Source: Lachnospiraceae bacterium (GTDB lineage Bacteria; Bacillota; Clostridia; Lachnospirales; Lachnospiraceae). Taken from it: a stretch of 41,850 bases of DNA. The notes beneath the pieces are model-generated. The model saw only the letters and a list, made by a program, of their open reading frames with translations, was not told the origin of the DNA and ran no database searches. Position numbers and translations under genes: made by a program. The DNA lies in NCBI GenBank assembly GCA_022781395.1, contig JALETS010000054.1, positions 1 through 41,850 of the forward strand. The letters run 5' to 3'. Positions 16,755 to 25,646 of this stretch are shown here, piece by piece (the first letter of the stretch is position 1; each line of letters begins with the position of its first letter).

Positions 16755-17405
16755 TTAATAGGGTTTGTACTTAAGAGATTTTGTGCAGCCCCAGCTTTTA
16801 GCGGCTTTCTGAAAGAAACTTTTAGCAAAGGTTTTAAACATAAATTGCAGTAGGAACTGTATTGGTTTCGGGAAAACCTCCGGTCCGGTAAAAGCTTTCG
16901 CTTCCTCATTATCAAACCCTTTTTTCTCCGCAAACAGACGCCCCATTTTCTCGTAGGGAGCCAGTATTCTCGCAAGATTATCTCCCTCCATGATCCTGAT
17001 ACTGAAATTATCGCCTTTTACTAAAGTACCGCCATATTCACACCCAAGATATCCCGGGAGGTTTTCCAGAAATGCTTCTCCGCATCGAAGCTGACATCCT
17101 TCTGCGAAACCGCTCTGCAGGATAAAATATATCTTAGCTCCCGCTTCCTTCTTAACAGGAAGTGTTTCCAGAAATTCCAACAGAATACCAGGTATATTTT
17201 CAACATATAGAGGAATGGCAATCAGGATATCTGTGTTTTTTTCAAATGCATTCCGTGCCTTTTCCCATTCGGAACGGTCGGATATTGTGTACAATTCATA
17301 TGTATTTCCTTTTTCGCAGAATCCTTTTGTAAAAGAGGTTATGATTTTATCTGTATTGCTGTATTTTTTTACACGCGGACTTCCATTAATAATTACCAAA
17401 TGCAT
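16755..17405 (-). CDS. Flavodoxin-like NAD(P)H-dependent oxidoreductase
   Basis: A 216-aa flavodoxin-fold protein beginning MHLVIINGSPRVKKYSNTDK, whose NGSPR-x-xSNT is an FMN phosphate loop. Later it has DILIAIPLYVENIPGILLEFLE and a GFAEGCQ segment. ATG 17405 has a strong GGAGG 8 nt upstream and overlaps the end of the preceding frame by 20 nt. The C-terminal quarter is basic (QFLLQFMFKTFAKSFFQKAAKSW) and may associate with the membrane. The substrate is unknown. It may originally have been expressed with the truncated flavodoxin-type gene upstream. Confidence 0.82.
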   Translation of the reverse strand: MHLVIINGSPRVKKYSNTDKIITSFTKGFCEKGNTYELYTISDRSEWEKARNAFEKNTDILIAIPLYVENIPGILLEFLETLPVKKEAGAKIYFILQSGFAEGCQLRCGEAFLENLPGYLGCEYGGTLVKGDNFSIRIMEGDNLARILAPYEKMGRLFAEKKGFDNEEAKAFTGPEVFPKPIQFLLQFMFKTFAKSFFQKAAKSWGCTKSLKYKPY

Positions 17406-17733
17406 TTGCGATATCCTCCGTTTCATCGATAGAATAAGCTCCCTGTGACCTGCTTGCGAAATTTATTGCCACTCTTTCTGCCCAACGGTTGAGGTATTCT
17501 TTATCACCGTCTCCCTGATATATCACACCGAAATCGGTTTTCTGTTTGTATCTCATCACATGACGCATTTGTCCATTCTTCATATGAAGGTTCATGGTCA
17601 CAATAGGCATGATTCTGTCTAAAATATTTTTGCCTTTATAAGAGATAAATCCAAAATGAGTATCTGCTACAACCCACATCTGATCTGCTTTAATAATTTT
17701 CTTCAGAATCATCTCATAATTTAAATGGAACAT
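17386..17733 (-). pseudogene. C-terminal part of a flavodoxin-family oxidoreductase
   Basis: A 115-codon frame (YEMILKKIIKADQMWVVADT, then FGFISYKGKNILDRIMPIVT) that looks like the second half of a flavodoxin/NADPH-dependent FMN reductase family protein. The FMN phosphate-loop part (NGSP-like) is missing, an in-frame TAA lies directly before the ATG, and no ribosome binding site is visible. I therefore call it a 5'-truncated remnant. The end overlaps the start of the next oxidoreductase gene by 20 nt, so some translation cannot be excluded. Assignment is from motif memory, at moderate confidence. Confidence 0.5.
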
Positions 17734-17844
17734 TTATATCATATTGTATATTCTTAATGGATTCAAATATTTATGGACAAGATGCAAATTGAGACAATGA
17801 AATGCATGCCGTGCTACTGAATAACAGATAAGAATAGTTATGTA

Positions 17845-17879
17845 TAAAAAATGGCCATGCATTTGCGCATAGCCATTTT
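17845..17879 (-). terminator. Rho-independent terminator after trpS
   Basis: On the minus strand, AAAATGGCTATGC pairs with GCATGGCCATTTT (one G-U wobble) around a 6-nt loop and is followed by a T-run. It lies 14 nt past the trpS stop. Confidence 0.9.
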
Positions 17880-17892
17880 GAATATGCCTGTT

Positions 17893-18897
17893 TTATCGGA
17901 TTCTCTCGGGGAAACCAACTTTTTTCTGTACTTTGCGAAGTGTTTTGGTCGCATAATAATTGGCTTTCTCACCGTTCTCTTTGATAATCTTATCAATATA
18001 ATCTTTGTTCTTGCTTAAATCTTCGTAACGTTCCTGTAATGGTTTCAACACACTGACAACCGCTTCTCCGACAGCAAGTTTAAAATCACCATATCCTTTA
18101 CCTTCAAATTCCTTCTCCGTCTCTGCGGGAGTTTTGCCGGTACAAGCACAATAGATATCAATCAGGTTCATGATACCCGGCTGATTTTCAGTATAACGTA
18201 CACATGCCTCGGAATCGGTAACTGCACGTTTAAATTTACGGATAATGGTATCCGGATCATCCATCAGATAAATGCTGGCATTTGGATTTTCATCCGACTT
18301 GGACATTTTCTTGGACGGATCTTGTAAACTCATGATCTTGGCACCGGATTTGCCTACATATGGCTCAGGGATAGTAAAGACATCTCCATATATGCCATTG
18401 AACCGCTGTGCGATATCTCTTGTAATCTCCAGATGCTGTAGTTGGTCCTTTCCCACCGGGACAACATCAGCCTGATATAACAGTATGTCGGCAGCCATCA
18501 GTACCGGATAGGTAAACAGCCCGGCATTAATATTGTCTGCGTGTTTAGCCGCTTTGTCCTTAAACTGTGTCATACGGTTCAATTCACCCATATAGGTAAA
18601 GCAGTTCAGAATCCATGATAATTCTGCATGACCGGATACATGGGATTGATAATAGAGACAATTCTTCTCCGGATCAAGTCCGGCTGCAATATATAGAGTC
18701 AAAAGATTTCTGGCACGTCTGCGAAGCTCGGCCGGGTCCTGTCTGACCGTGATAGAATGCAGATCCACCACCGAATAAAAACACTGATACTCGTCACACA
18801 ACGTCACCCAGTTCTTAAGGGCACCCAGATAATTACCAAGTGTCAGGTTTCCTGTTGCCTGCATACCGCTGAACAAAACTTTGTTTCCATCTATCAT
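17893..18897 (-). CDS. trpS: Tryptophan--tRNA ligase
   Basis: A 334-aa class I aminoacyl-tRNA synthetase that charges tRNA-Trp. It carries the HIGH-type motif as GNLTLGNYLGAL near the N-terminus, the KMSKS motif in KKMSKSDENPN (about residue 200) and the TrpRS GKDQLQH signature. ATG 18897 follows GGAGG by 9 nt, so an in-frame ATG at 18930 is rejected. The leader is short with no T-box, so the gene is probably not regulated by tRNA-dependent antitermination. It is a single-gene unit between two terminators. Confidence 0.97.
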   Translation of the reverse strand: MIDGNKVLFSGMQATGNLTLGNYLGALKNWVTLCDEYQCFYSVVDLHSITVRQDPAELRRRARNLLTLYIAAGLDPEKNCLYYQSHVSGHAELSWILNCFTYMGELNRMTQFKDKAAKHADNINAGLFTYPVLMAADILLYQADVVPVGKDQLQHLEITRDIAQRFNGIYGDVFTIPEPYVGKSGAKIMSLQDPSKKMSKSDENPNASIYLMDDPDTIIRKFKRAVTDSEACVRYTENQPGIMNLIDIYCACTGKTPAETEKEFEGKGYGDFKLAVGEAVVSVLKPLQERYEDLSKNKDYIDKIIKENGEKANYYATKTLRKVQKKVGFPERIR

Positions 18898-18935
18898 AAT
18901 ATCTGCCTCCAAATCTATGTAATATACCAAATTTT

Positions 18936-18964
18936 AGTGTATCATTCCCATACAAAAAGCGCAA
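18936..18964 (-). promoter_or_regulatory. Possible trpS promoter overlapping the upstream terminator
   Basis: On the minus strand, TTGCGC (18964-18959) lies 17 nt from TACACT (18941-18936), with a TGA giving an extended -10. The -35 falls in the right arm of the upstream terminator hairpin. The match is moderate. Confidence 0.4.
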
Positions 18965-18979
18965 GCATAAAACTTGCGC
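18954..18979 (-). terminator. Rho-independent terminator after the Cys-rich gene
   Basis: On the minus strand GCGCAAG, a 7-nt loop and CTTGCGC form a perfect 7-bp stem followed by TTTTTG. It lies 19 nt past the stop of the Cys-rich gene. Confidence 0.88.
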
Positions 18980-18997
18980 CCTCTTGTCAAAATGTAT

Positions 18998-19237
18998 TTA
19001 CTTTTCTTCGCATCCACAGGTTGATCCACCAAACGGTCTGCTTTCAAAGCGGGGCTCGAAGCGGGAATCATTGCATGAACAGGAATCATTATCACAATCT
19101 CTTGAGCGGCGTGAATCTCTGCATGAATCATTTCTGTCACGTTCACACCCACAATCACGGTCATCATGATCATTCTGGCGGCCACATCCGTTATTCCCAC
19201 AGAAAAGCAATAATAATAAAATCCAACAACAGTTCAT
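18998..19237 (-). CDS. Small Cys/Asp/Arg-rich protein
   Basis: A 79-aa protein of unusual composition. A short hydrophobic start (MNCCWILLLLLFCGN) is followed by a tail made of charged and Cys residues (CGCERDRNDSCRDSRRSRDC and similar), about 13 Cys in all. ATG 19237 follows AGGAGATGAAACT, so the longer in-frame start at 19294 is rejected. It has its own terminator. The N-terminus could be a membrane anchor or signal, and the tail could bind metals or form disulfides. I do not recognise a named family; similar short Cys-rich frames occur in clostridia. Function unknown. Confidence 0.65.
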   Translation of the reverse strand: MNCCWILLLLLFCGNNGCGRQNDHDDRDCGCERDRNDSCRDSRRSRDCDNDSCSCNDSRFEPRFESRPFGGSTCGCEEK

Positions 19238-19295
19238 AGTTTCATCTCCTTTTTTCTCATACGATATATTATGCGAAAAAAGAAATCGGGTCACT

Positions 19296-19841
19296 CTATC
19301 TGATGCTGTTTTTCAAAATTCTGACTCTTATATACCGGAAAGTCTTCTCTTCGCCATGCTCTGCCAGCATATGCAGCAGGAATTCCAGGAGTTGTTTGGT
19401 CTTCGGATGCAGTGGCGGAGGTGTCTTGGCAGATTCATAATAAATCAAAGGATCTTTATCCGTATATTTATCCTTATGATATACTTTACATGCTGCAATT
19501 CGATCCATAAACATCTCGACAATATAACGCTTCGGCATGGGGGCCGGCGCCATACCACCGGGACTATCCTTGCTGCTATAGTCGATCCAGTATTCATAAT
19601 GGTGCTTATTTCGTCCTTTATGATGCAGCCATGCAGAGGAATATCCAATAGCCTCTCGTTCTGCATTATTAGGGCTTCTGTCCCCTTGCCAGTATTTAGC
19701 ACCTATCATAAATTCGGAAGGACTGTATTTTGATAAATCATGTAGTAATCCTTGTTTAAAAAGGCCTACTTTAAAACAGCCTTCCATGACCAGTAATTTA
19801 TGATGAGTAATCGTTTTAAAATGTTCCCATGCTTTGATCAT
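19296..19841 (-). CDS. DUF5662 family protein
   Basis: A 181-aa soluble protein of the DUF5662 family. It has many conserved His and Asp: HFKTITHHKLLVMEGC, GLLHDLSKYSPSEF, AWLHHKGRNKHHYEYW and MDRIAACKVY. The H...HD...HH...H pattern suggests a metal-dependent phosphohydrolase (HD-like) site, but this is inference. The gene starts 6 nt after the GH13 stop and has an AAGGAAG site overlapping it, so the two are co-transcribed. Confidence 0.85.
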   Translation of the reverse strand: MIKAWEHFKTITHHKLLVMEGCFKVGLFKQGLLHDLSKYSPSEFMIGAKYWQGDRSPNNAEREAIGYSSAWLHHKGRNKHHYEYWIDYSSKDSPGGMAPAPMPKRYIVEMFMDRIAACKVYHKDKYTDKDPLIYYESAKTPPPLHPKTKQLLEFLLHMLAEHGEEKTFRYIRVRILKNSIR

Positions 19842-19847
19842 ATTATT

Positions 19848-21806
19848 TTACTTCCTTATTACATCCGGCCGTTTAGAGCCTTTTCTTGTCTGCTTTACAG
19901 GTTTCTGTACCGGGCAATCTGATAATGTATATATCTCAACTGTTCGTGGAGATATCCTGATCTCAAGCGGATTTTCTTCCGTAATCGCTTCATCCCCATT
20001 CGACTGAAAAGTAGATGACAGCTTCTTCCACATCTTACCCTTGGGAGGCTGAGGTAAGCCAAGATAACGATATTCCCAGTGCATATTAACACCAATATAG
20101 AACAACGTATCATCCTGACTACCGTCTATCTTACCATAATAGCCACAATACAAAATCCCTATAGTTCTATTCGCTGAGCCGGTATCGGGTCTCCATGCTG
20201 CTTTTCCATGAAATGAAATATCCGGATAACCACAGGATAAAGTATCCATACATCTTAGGGGTTCGGAACTATGAAGAATCGGATGAGCTTTTCTGAGTGA
20301 GATCAGCATTTTCGTATAATTAAGCAGTTCTTTCCCGCTTTCTGTCTGATTCCACTTAATCCATCCTGTCGCATTATCCTGACAATATGGATTGTTATTA
20401 CCCTCCTGTGTATTTCCAAATTCATCTCCACTATAAATAAGCGGAGTTCCCTGTGATAAGAAAATTAGTGATATGGCATTTTTCATCTGGCGGGCACGTA
20501 ATTCCTGAATGCTTTTCTTTCGACTCTTTCCTTCTATACCACAGTTCCAACTGCAATTATAATCAGTACCATCCTGATTATCTTCTCCATTTGGTTCATT
20601 ATGCTTACGGTCATAGCTTACCAGATCCGCCAATCGGAATCCGTCCCACTTTGCAATATAATTGATAATGCCTGCTGTTGTACTATTATTCCGCATAAGA
20701 AACAGAAAGGTATCAATCATATTGTCATCACCTTTCAGAAACCTGCGCATATCATAAAGGAATCTGTCATTCATATGCCCCAGATAACGTGATTCCGGTA
20801 CAGCATCTTCCTCTTTAGGCTGGCAATTCTGTTCTGTAAGTATCTTTGTTTCTGCGAGAAGCGGTTCCTGACGGAATAAATCAATCGGGAGATTAACTCC
20901 CATCACATGAAAACCGTCTATATGATACTCTAATACCCAGAATTTCATAATGTGGATCATTTCCAGAGGAGAAACATCTGTCGGAAAATAAAACTGCATC
21001 AGCACTTCTATATTGTTTTGATGCAACGCTTTCACCATATCTTTATATTCCGTCACTGCATCTTTTCCATAGGCATAGCTGCTCTTAGGCATATAGTAAA
21101 GGCCTTTCTGATAGCCCCAATAATTAATTCTGTATTTATGCTCAGCTGCATGCTCTTTTTCCACCGGCAGCTTTCTCATATAAGATTCTGCAGCCTGCTC
21201 CATGGTCTGCGCCTGAGGATTCGTCTCCTGAATCATCACTTCATCAAATTCGTAAGACGGCATAAGAAGTAATGATGTGATTCCAAGTTCTTTCAAATAA
21301 GGAATCTTCTCTACAATCCCGGCATAGGTGCCTTTGCACTTAACGGCAGAGGAACGATGCTTGGTAAAGCCTCTCACATGCAGAGCATAAAGAATTACAT
21401 CCTCATAAGGGAGCCGAAGCGGTAAATCACCTTCCCAGTCATAACTACTATCCAATATTTTACATTTCGGAAGTTTTTCCTTAACCTCTCCATACCGATA
21501 GGAATTATCTATTTTTCTGCAATATGGATCTTGAAAAATATGTTCTCCCTCATAAAACAAATAACTGCAGGTTCTATCCTGATAACCTTTAAGAAGCATA
21601 CTGTATATTGAACCGACTCTATTAGTCTCCGGAAACGGAATTCGGATTCCATCCCTGTATTTTGCATCATAAAGCAGTATGCCTTTTTCCTTACTGCTAC
21701 TCTTATCTGTCTGTTCAAATACTGTAGAAATATGCATACCTTCCGGCTGGAAAGATACCCCTAACGGATAAGCCGTTGTCTTCTCAATTTCAAATGCTTT
21801 TTGCAT
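19848..21806 (-). CDS. GH13 alpha-amylase/debranching-type protein, probably catalytically inactive
   Basis: A 652-aa protein with the layout of isoamylase/GlgX-like GH13 enzymes: an N-terminal beta-sandwich (about 1-125), then the barrel (DVILYALHVRGFTKH, SSYAYG), then a C-terminal beta domain. Clear GlgX-like blocks are MNDRFLYDMRRFLKGD and DGFRLADLVSYDRKHNEPNGED. But region II reads GFHVM, so the nucleophile Asp is Met302 and the Arg is His300. Region I has Gln271 and Thr276 in place of Asp and His, and region IV has Trp387 instead of His. The acid/base Glu319 and Asp388 remain. GGAGG lies 5 nt before ATG. It may bind glucans without cutting them, or be a divergent enzyme. Confidence 0.85.
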   Translation of the reverse strand: MQKAFEIEKTTAYPLGVSFQPEGMHISTVFEQTDKSSSKEKGILLYDAKYRDGIRIPFPETNRVGSIYSMLLKGYQDRTCSYLFYEGEHIFQDPYCRKIDNSYRYGEVKEKLPKCKILDSSYDWEGDLPLRLPYEDVILYALHVRGFTKHRSSAVKCKGTYAGIVEKIPYLKELGITSLLLMPSYEFDEVMIQETNPQAQTMEQAAESYMRKLPVEKEHAAEHKYRINYWGYQKGLYYMPKSSYAYGKDAVTEYKDMVKALHQNNIEVLMQFYFPTDVSPLEMIHIMKFWVLEYHIDGFHVMGVNLPIDLFRQEPLLAETKILTEQNCQPKEEDAVPESRYLGHMNDRFLYDMRRFLKGDDNMIDTFLFLMRNNSTTAGIINYIAKWDGFRLADLVSYDRKHNEPNGEDNQDGTDYNCSWNCGIEGKSRKKSIQELRARQMKNAISLIFLSQGTPLIYSGDEFGNTQEGNNNPYCQDNATGWIKWNQTESGKELLNYTKMLISLRKAHPILHSSEPLRCMDTLSCGYPDISFHGKAAWRPDTGSANRTIGILYCGYYGKIDGSQDDTLFYIGVNMHWEYRYLGLPQPPKGKMWKKLSSTFQSNGDEAITEENPLEIRISPRTVEIYTLSDCPVQKPVKQTRKGSKRPDVIRK

Positions 21807-21898
21807 GAAATCCTCCGCTGCTTCAAGTCTTAATATCTGTCAATACGATTATTTTACCATAGAAAGAAGATTTTCAATACAAAAAGTTTCTGAATTGA

Positions 21899-21927
21899 TT
21901 GAATATCTGCTCAGATTTCTGTAAAAT
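21899..21927 (+). promoter_or_regulatory. Sigma-A promoter of the DUF1292 gene
   Basis: TTGAAT and TAAAAT are separated by exactly 17 nt, 33 nt before the ATG, with an AAAGGAGG ribosome binding site between (21945-21952). Confidence 0.65.
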
Positions 21928-21959
21928 ATAAGTATTCCAGTATAAAAGGAGGCTGAATT

Positions 21960-22292
21960 ATGGGTAAAAAAGATACAGATAACGGCTATGATGCTGAGGA
22001 GATGACTGTAGAATTAGAACTTGATAATGGTACAACAGTCACATGTGCCATTGTTACTATTCTAACCGTATCCGAACAGGATTATATTGTACTACTACCC
22101 CTTGATGAAAACGGGGAAAATTCCGAAGGAGAAGTCTGGTTTTACCGTTATAGTGAAAATCCTGATGATCCCAATGAAGAGCCGGAATTGGGTTATATTG
22201 ATGATGATGACGAATATGAGGCTGTAGCAGATGCTTTTGATGAATATCTGGATGCTTCCGAATTTGATGAACTGTTTGAGGATGATGAATAA
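21960..22292 (+). CDS. DUF1292 domain-containing acidic protein
   Basis: A 110-aa protein of the DUF1292 (YrzB-like) family. The core MTVELELDNGTTVTCAIVTI, then DYIVLLPLDENG and EVWFYRY, is typical. It ends in a strongly acidic tail (DDDDEYEAVADAFDEYLD and onward). It is usually found near yrrK/ruvX-type genes in Firmicutes but is isolated here. It has its own promoter, a very strong AAAGGAGG and a terminator. The function is not known. Confidence 0.88.
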   Translation: MGKKDTDNGYDAEEMTVELELDNGTTVTCAIVTILTVSEQDYIVLLPLDENGENSEGEVWFYRYSENPDDPNEEPELGYIDDDDEYEAVADAFDEYLDASEFDELFEDDE

Positions 22293-22298
22293 TCAATC

Positions 22299-24140
22299 CT
22301 ATCTGGGACATATGGACTTAATGAACCGGGAGGGTATTTCTTTCCCGGTTTTTCCTTTTACAGCACTGATATATAGGCTTTTCCTTGCTCTTGTCATGGC
22401 AACATAGAAAATGCGGCGCTCTTCTTCCACATCCAATTCTGTTACTGCTTTTGCAGAGGGAATCTTACCTTCCATACAACCGGGAAGATAAACGCTGTCA
22501 AATTCCAAGCCCTTTGAGGCGTGCATTGTAAGTAGTTCGACCCCATTTTGCTCAATATCTCCGGATTCTATGGTTTTTGTTTTTTGATTCTTTAACATTT
22601 CTTCATATTTCTGTATATACTCTTTTATCTCCGCGTAAGAGGCAAACTGCTTTGCCATCTTTTGAAAATCATCCGCAATCCTCAGTAATTCTTTACATTG
22701 TGTTGCACCGTACTTACTTTGTAAATAGGAATCATATCCCACAACATTTCTGATATACCGTATTGCCAGATATGGTTTCTTTCCTTGTATATTCTCCAAT
22801 TCCCTGAAAAGTCTGTCAATTGCAGACTGTATTGTCGGGGCATCGGTAAAATAACGCTTCCATTCCTGTTCTGTTATTTCTTCCGTTACCAGGCTGTCTC
22901 TTCGAATATAACGTACCGGTTTGTTCATAATACGCAGAAGCATACTGCGTTTGCGGCATCCGGCTGCCAGTTCCAGATATGCTGTCAGATCTTTAATAAC
23001 AAAGTGTGAAAACAGACTTGCAGGTACTTCTTTCAAATGATAAGGAATTTTCCCCTGTTCCAATGTCTGCGCCCATAAGGCGCATTCATAATTGGTTCGA
23101 CAGATGATGGCTGATTTGTCTAACGTTTTATTCTGTTGTTGCTTCCGCAGACTATGAACCAAATACTGCTGTTCCTTCTCCTCAGAATCAAAGATTTGGC
23201 ACTGTATACCTTCTCCATTACTATGAACCGCCTCAATCTGTTTCACAAAACGATCTTTATTTTCGGACACTACTGCAAGACCAGCGTTTGAGATTTCTTT
23301 ATGGCATCGATAATTAACATTAAGTGTAATCTGCTCTGCTTCCGGGTAATCCCTCATAAACTGCTGCATATTGGCAGGACTTGCCCCTCGGAAGCGATAG
23401 ATGGACTGATCGTCATCTCCTACTATAAAAATGTTGTGTCCCTTTCTTGCCAATAGACGCATGATGCGATACTGTACAGGCGAAATGTCCTGAAATTCAT
23501 CAACCATAATATATTGAAACTGTTCCTGCCATTGCTGAAGAACATCTGCATTGTGCATTAGCAAAGATTCACAGTATATCATTATGTCATCAAAATCCAT
23601 TTGCTGTAGCTCTGTCAGATATTTCTGGTATTCTTGTATTAAAAAGGCAAAATCTTCCTGTTTCATATCTGAAAACGGGCAGATTAGCTGTTCTGTATCC
23701 GGCATACTTTTTCTGCGGCTGATTACCTGAAGCAGATTGGAATAATCCTCCTCTTTGATATAGGCAAAACGTTTGTGCATACGAACAATATTATGAAGTA
23801 TATTTCTTTTCTCAGATTCTTTAATAATGGTATAGCCGCGATACTGCGCTGAATGTTTCAGAATATGATAGAATACTGCATGAAAGGTTCCGAACCATAC
23901 CGGTGGTTTTAAAGGCTTTGTCATTTGAAAGAAACGCTGCTGCATTTCCATGGCAGCCGCTTTCGTAAATGTGATCACAAGAATGTGGGCCGGATCAATG
24001 CCGTGATGTGTTATAAGATGTTGAATTCGATGAACGGTTACATAGGTCTTACCACTCCCTGGGCCCGCAATAATCATAGCAGGCCCGGTTGTATGGCTGA
24101 TTGCTTTCTCCTGATTAGGATTGTACTTACAATATGGCAT
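22299..24140 (-). CDS. UvrD/PcrA-type superfamily 1 DNA helicase
   Basis: A 613-aa ATP-dependent 3'-5' DNA helicase. It has the SF1A motifs in order: Q-motif NPNQEKAI, motif [16 protein letters not shown], motif [10 protein letters not shown], motif [18 protein letters not shown], motif IV-like LNVNYRCH, motif [16 protein letters not shown] and motif [17 protein letters not shown]. It is shorter than PcrA (about 730 aa), lacking the long C-terminal extension. ATG 24140 overlaps the gltX stop by 14 nt, so translation is probably coupled. An upstream in-frame start at 24176 lies further inside gltX and is less likely. Confidence 0.92.
   Translation of the reverse strand: MPYCKYNPNQEKAISHTTGPAMIIAGPGSGKTYVTVHRIQHLITHHGIDPAHILVITFTKAAAMEMQQRFFQMTKPLKPPVWFGTFHAVFYHILKHSAQYRGYTIIKESEKRNILHNIVRMHKRFAYIKEEDYSNLLQVISRRKSMPDTEQLICPFSDMKQEDFAFLIQEYQKYLTELQQMDFDDIMIYCESLLMHNADVLQQWQEQFQYIMVDEFQDISPVQYRIMRLLARKGHNIFIVGDDDQSIYRFRGASPANMQQFMRDYPEAEQITLNVNYRCHKEISNAGLAVVSENKDRFVKQIEAVHSNGEGIQCQIFDSEEKEQQYLVHSLRKQQQNKTLDKSAIICRTNYECALWAQTLEQGKIPYHLKEVPASLFSHFVIKDLTAYLELAAGCRKRSMLLRIMNKPVRYIRRDSLVTEEITEQEWKRYFTDAPTIQSAIDRLFRELENIQGKKPYLAIRYIRNVVGYDSYLQSKYGATQCKELLRIADDFQKMAKQFASYAEIKEYIQKYEEMLKNQKTKTIESGDIEQNGVELLTMHASKGLEFDSVYLPGCMEGKIPSAKAVTELDVEEERRIFYVAMTRARKSLYISAVKGKTGKEIPSRFIKSICPR
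22324..22355 (+). terminator. Rho-independent terminator after the DUF1292 gene
   Basis: AACCGGGA and TCCCGGTT form an 8-bp stem with an 11-nt loop, followed by TTTTTCC on the plus strand. It lies inside the last codons of the convergent helicase gene. Confidence 0.85.
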
Positions 24141-25587
24141 TCTGCAGCTTTTCAATTCCTTTACGGATTCTTGCAAGGGATTCCTCCTTGCCTAGCACTT
24201 CCATTAGTTCCGTTGCACCGCCGGGTGTCATCTGTTTACCGGACACTGCGGTTCTGACGGGCCACATAACATAACCATTCTTACAACCCTTTTCCTCCAC
24301 ATAAGCTGATAACCTCTGATATAACGCATCATTGCTGTAATCCTCCTGTGCTTCCAGGATCGGCAAAAGCTCTGTCAGCACCTCCAGAGAAGTTTCAGTA
24401 TTGGTTTTCATCTTCTTATGGGTATACATCTCCACATCATATTCCGGAAGTTCCTCAAAGAAATCAATATGTTCCTTGATATCCGGGAAAATCTCTATTC
24501 TTGTCTTGACCATGGCTGCAATCTTTTTCAGATCCAGATCTTTTGTGATTACTTCTTTCAAATAAGGCTCTGCCATTTCGTAAAACTTATCAAAATCCAT
24601 GGCTTTCATATATTCACCGTTCATCCATTTCAATTTGGTATAATCAAATACCGCAGGGGATTTGGATAAATGATGATAATCAAATTTCTTAATTAACTCA
24701 TCCAATGTAAAAATTTCGTTGTTGTCTTCCGGGCTCCAGCCAAGCAATGCAACAAAATTTACGACCGCATCTGACAAAAAGCCCTGATCGATCAGATCTT
24801 CATAGGAAGAGTGTCCGCATCTCTTGGAAAGCTTCTGGTGATTCTCATCTGTAATCAATGGGCAATGAACATATTCAGGTATTTCCCATCCGAAAGCTTC
24901 ATACAAACGGTTATATTTCGGCGAAGATGATAAATATTCATTTCCGCGTACCACATGTGTGATTCCCATCAAATGATCGTCCACCACATTGGCAAAGTTG
25001 TAGGTTGGATATCCGTCAGATTTGATCAGAATCATATCATCCAGTTCTGCGTTATCCACCGTAATATCTCCATAGATATCATCATGAAATGTTGTGGATC
25101 CCTCTGTCGGATTATTCTGACGAATAACATAAGGCTTTCCTGCTGCAAGATTAGCCTCTATTTCTTCCTTAGACAAATGCAGACAATGTTTATCATATAC
25201 ATTGATCTCTTTGCCTGCCACAGTTTGCGTTAAGGAAGCCAGTCTCTCTTTGTCACAGAAACAATAATATGCCTCTCCCTTATCAATTAATTCTTTGGCA
25301 TATTTCAAATAAATACCCTGTTTTTGCCGTTCACTCTGCACGTAAGGGCCCACTCCGCCATCCTTATCCGGGCCTTCATCATGAACCAGTCCGGTCATCT
25401 CCAATGTACGGTAGATAATATCTACGGCACCTTCTACATAACGCTCCTGATCGGTGTCCTCTATCCTTAAGATAAAGTCTCCACCCTCATGTTTGGCAAT
25501 CAGATAAGCATATAATGCTGTTCTTAAATTTCCTACATGCATTCGTCCGGTAGGACTCGGTGCATATCTTGTTCTGATCTTTTTCAT
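24127..25587 (-). CDS. gltX: Glutamate--tRNA ligase
   Basis: A 486-aa class I synthetase. The HIGH-type motif is in [20 protein letters not shown], followed by [15 protein letters not shown]. The KMSKS motif reads HQKLSKRCG, and the C-terminal anticodon-binding helical domain is complete. Whether it is discriminating cannot be settled by eye. It follows the hydrogenase gene by 59 nt. A 17-nt perfect hairpin with ATCGGT/ACCGAT arms lies between them, without a T-run. The downstream helicase gene overlaps it. Confidence 0.97.
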   Translation of the reverse strand: MKKIRTRYAPSPTGRMHVGNLRTALYAYLIAKHEGGDFILRIEDTDQERYVEGAVDIIYRTLEMTGLVHDEGPDKDGGVGPYVQSERQKQGIYLKYAKELIDKGEAYYCFCDKERLASLTQTVAGKEINVYDKHCLHLSKEEIEANLAAGKPYVIRQNNPTEGSTTFHDDIYGDITVDNAELDDMILIKSDGYPTYNFANVVDDHLMGITHVVRGNEYLSSSPKYNRLYEAFGWEIPEYVHCPLITDENHQKLSKRCGHSSYEDLIDQGFLSDAVVNFVALLGWSPEDNNEIFTLDELIKKFDYHHLSKSPAVFDYTKLKWMNGEYMKAMDFDKFYEMAEPYLKEVITKDLDLKKIAAMVKTRIEIFPDIKEHIDFFEELPEYDVEMYTHKKMKTNTETSLEVLTELLPILEAQEDYSNDALYQRLSAYVEEKGCKNGYVMWPVRTAVSGKQMTPGGATELMEVLGKEESLARIRKGIEKLQNAIL

Positions 25588-25646
25588 GATTCCTAACCTT
25601 TGTAATCGGTCTTTTACCGATCGTGTCCTTTCTATTACTATCTATG

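Noticed and set aside
18898-18953. T-box leader for trpS
   Set aside because: The gap from the upstream terminator to trpS is only about 55 nt, too short for a T-box, and no T-box consensus is seen.
21840-21870. Promoter for the GH13 gene
   Set aside because: An extended -10 (TGGTAAAAT on the minus strand, TAAAAT at 21856-21851) is visible, but the best -35 has a 15-nt spacer, so the call is too weak to list.
25605-25621. Hairpin ATCGGT-CTTTT-ACCGAT between the hydrogenase and gltX genes
   Set aside because: A perfect 6-bp stem but no T-run, and it lies 34 nt before gltX's stronger features on the coding side. I cannot support a terminator or riboswitch.
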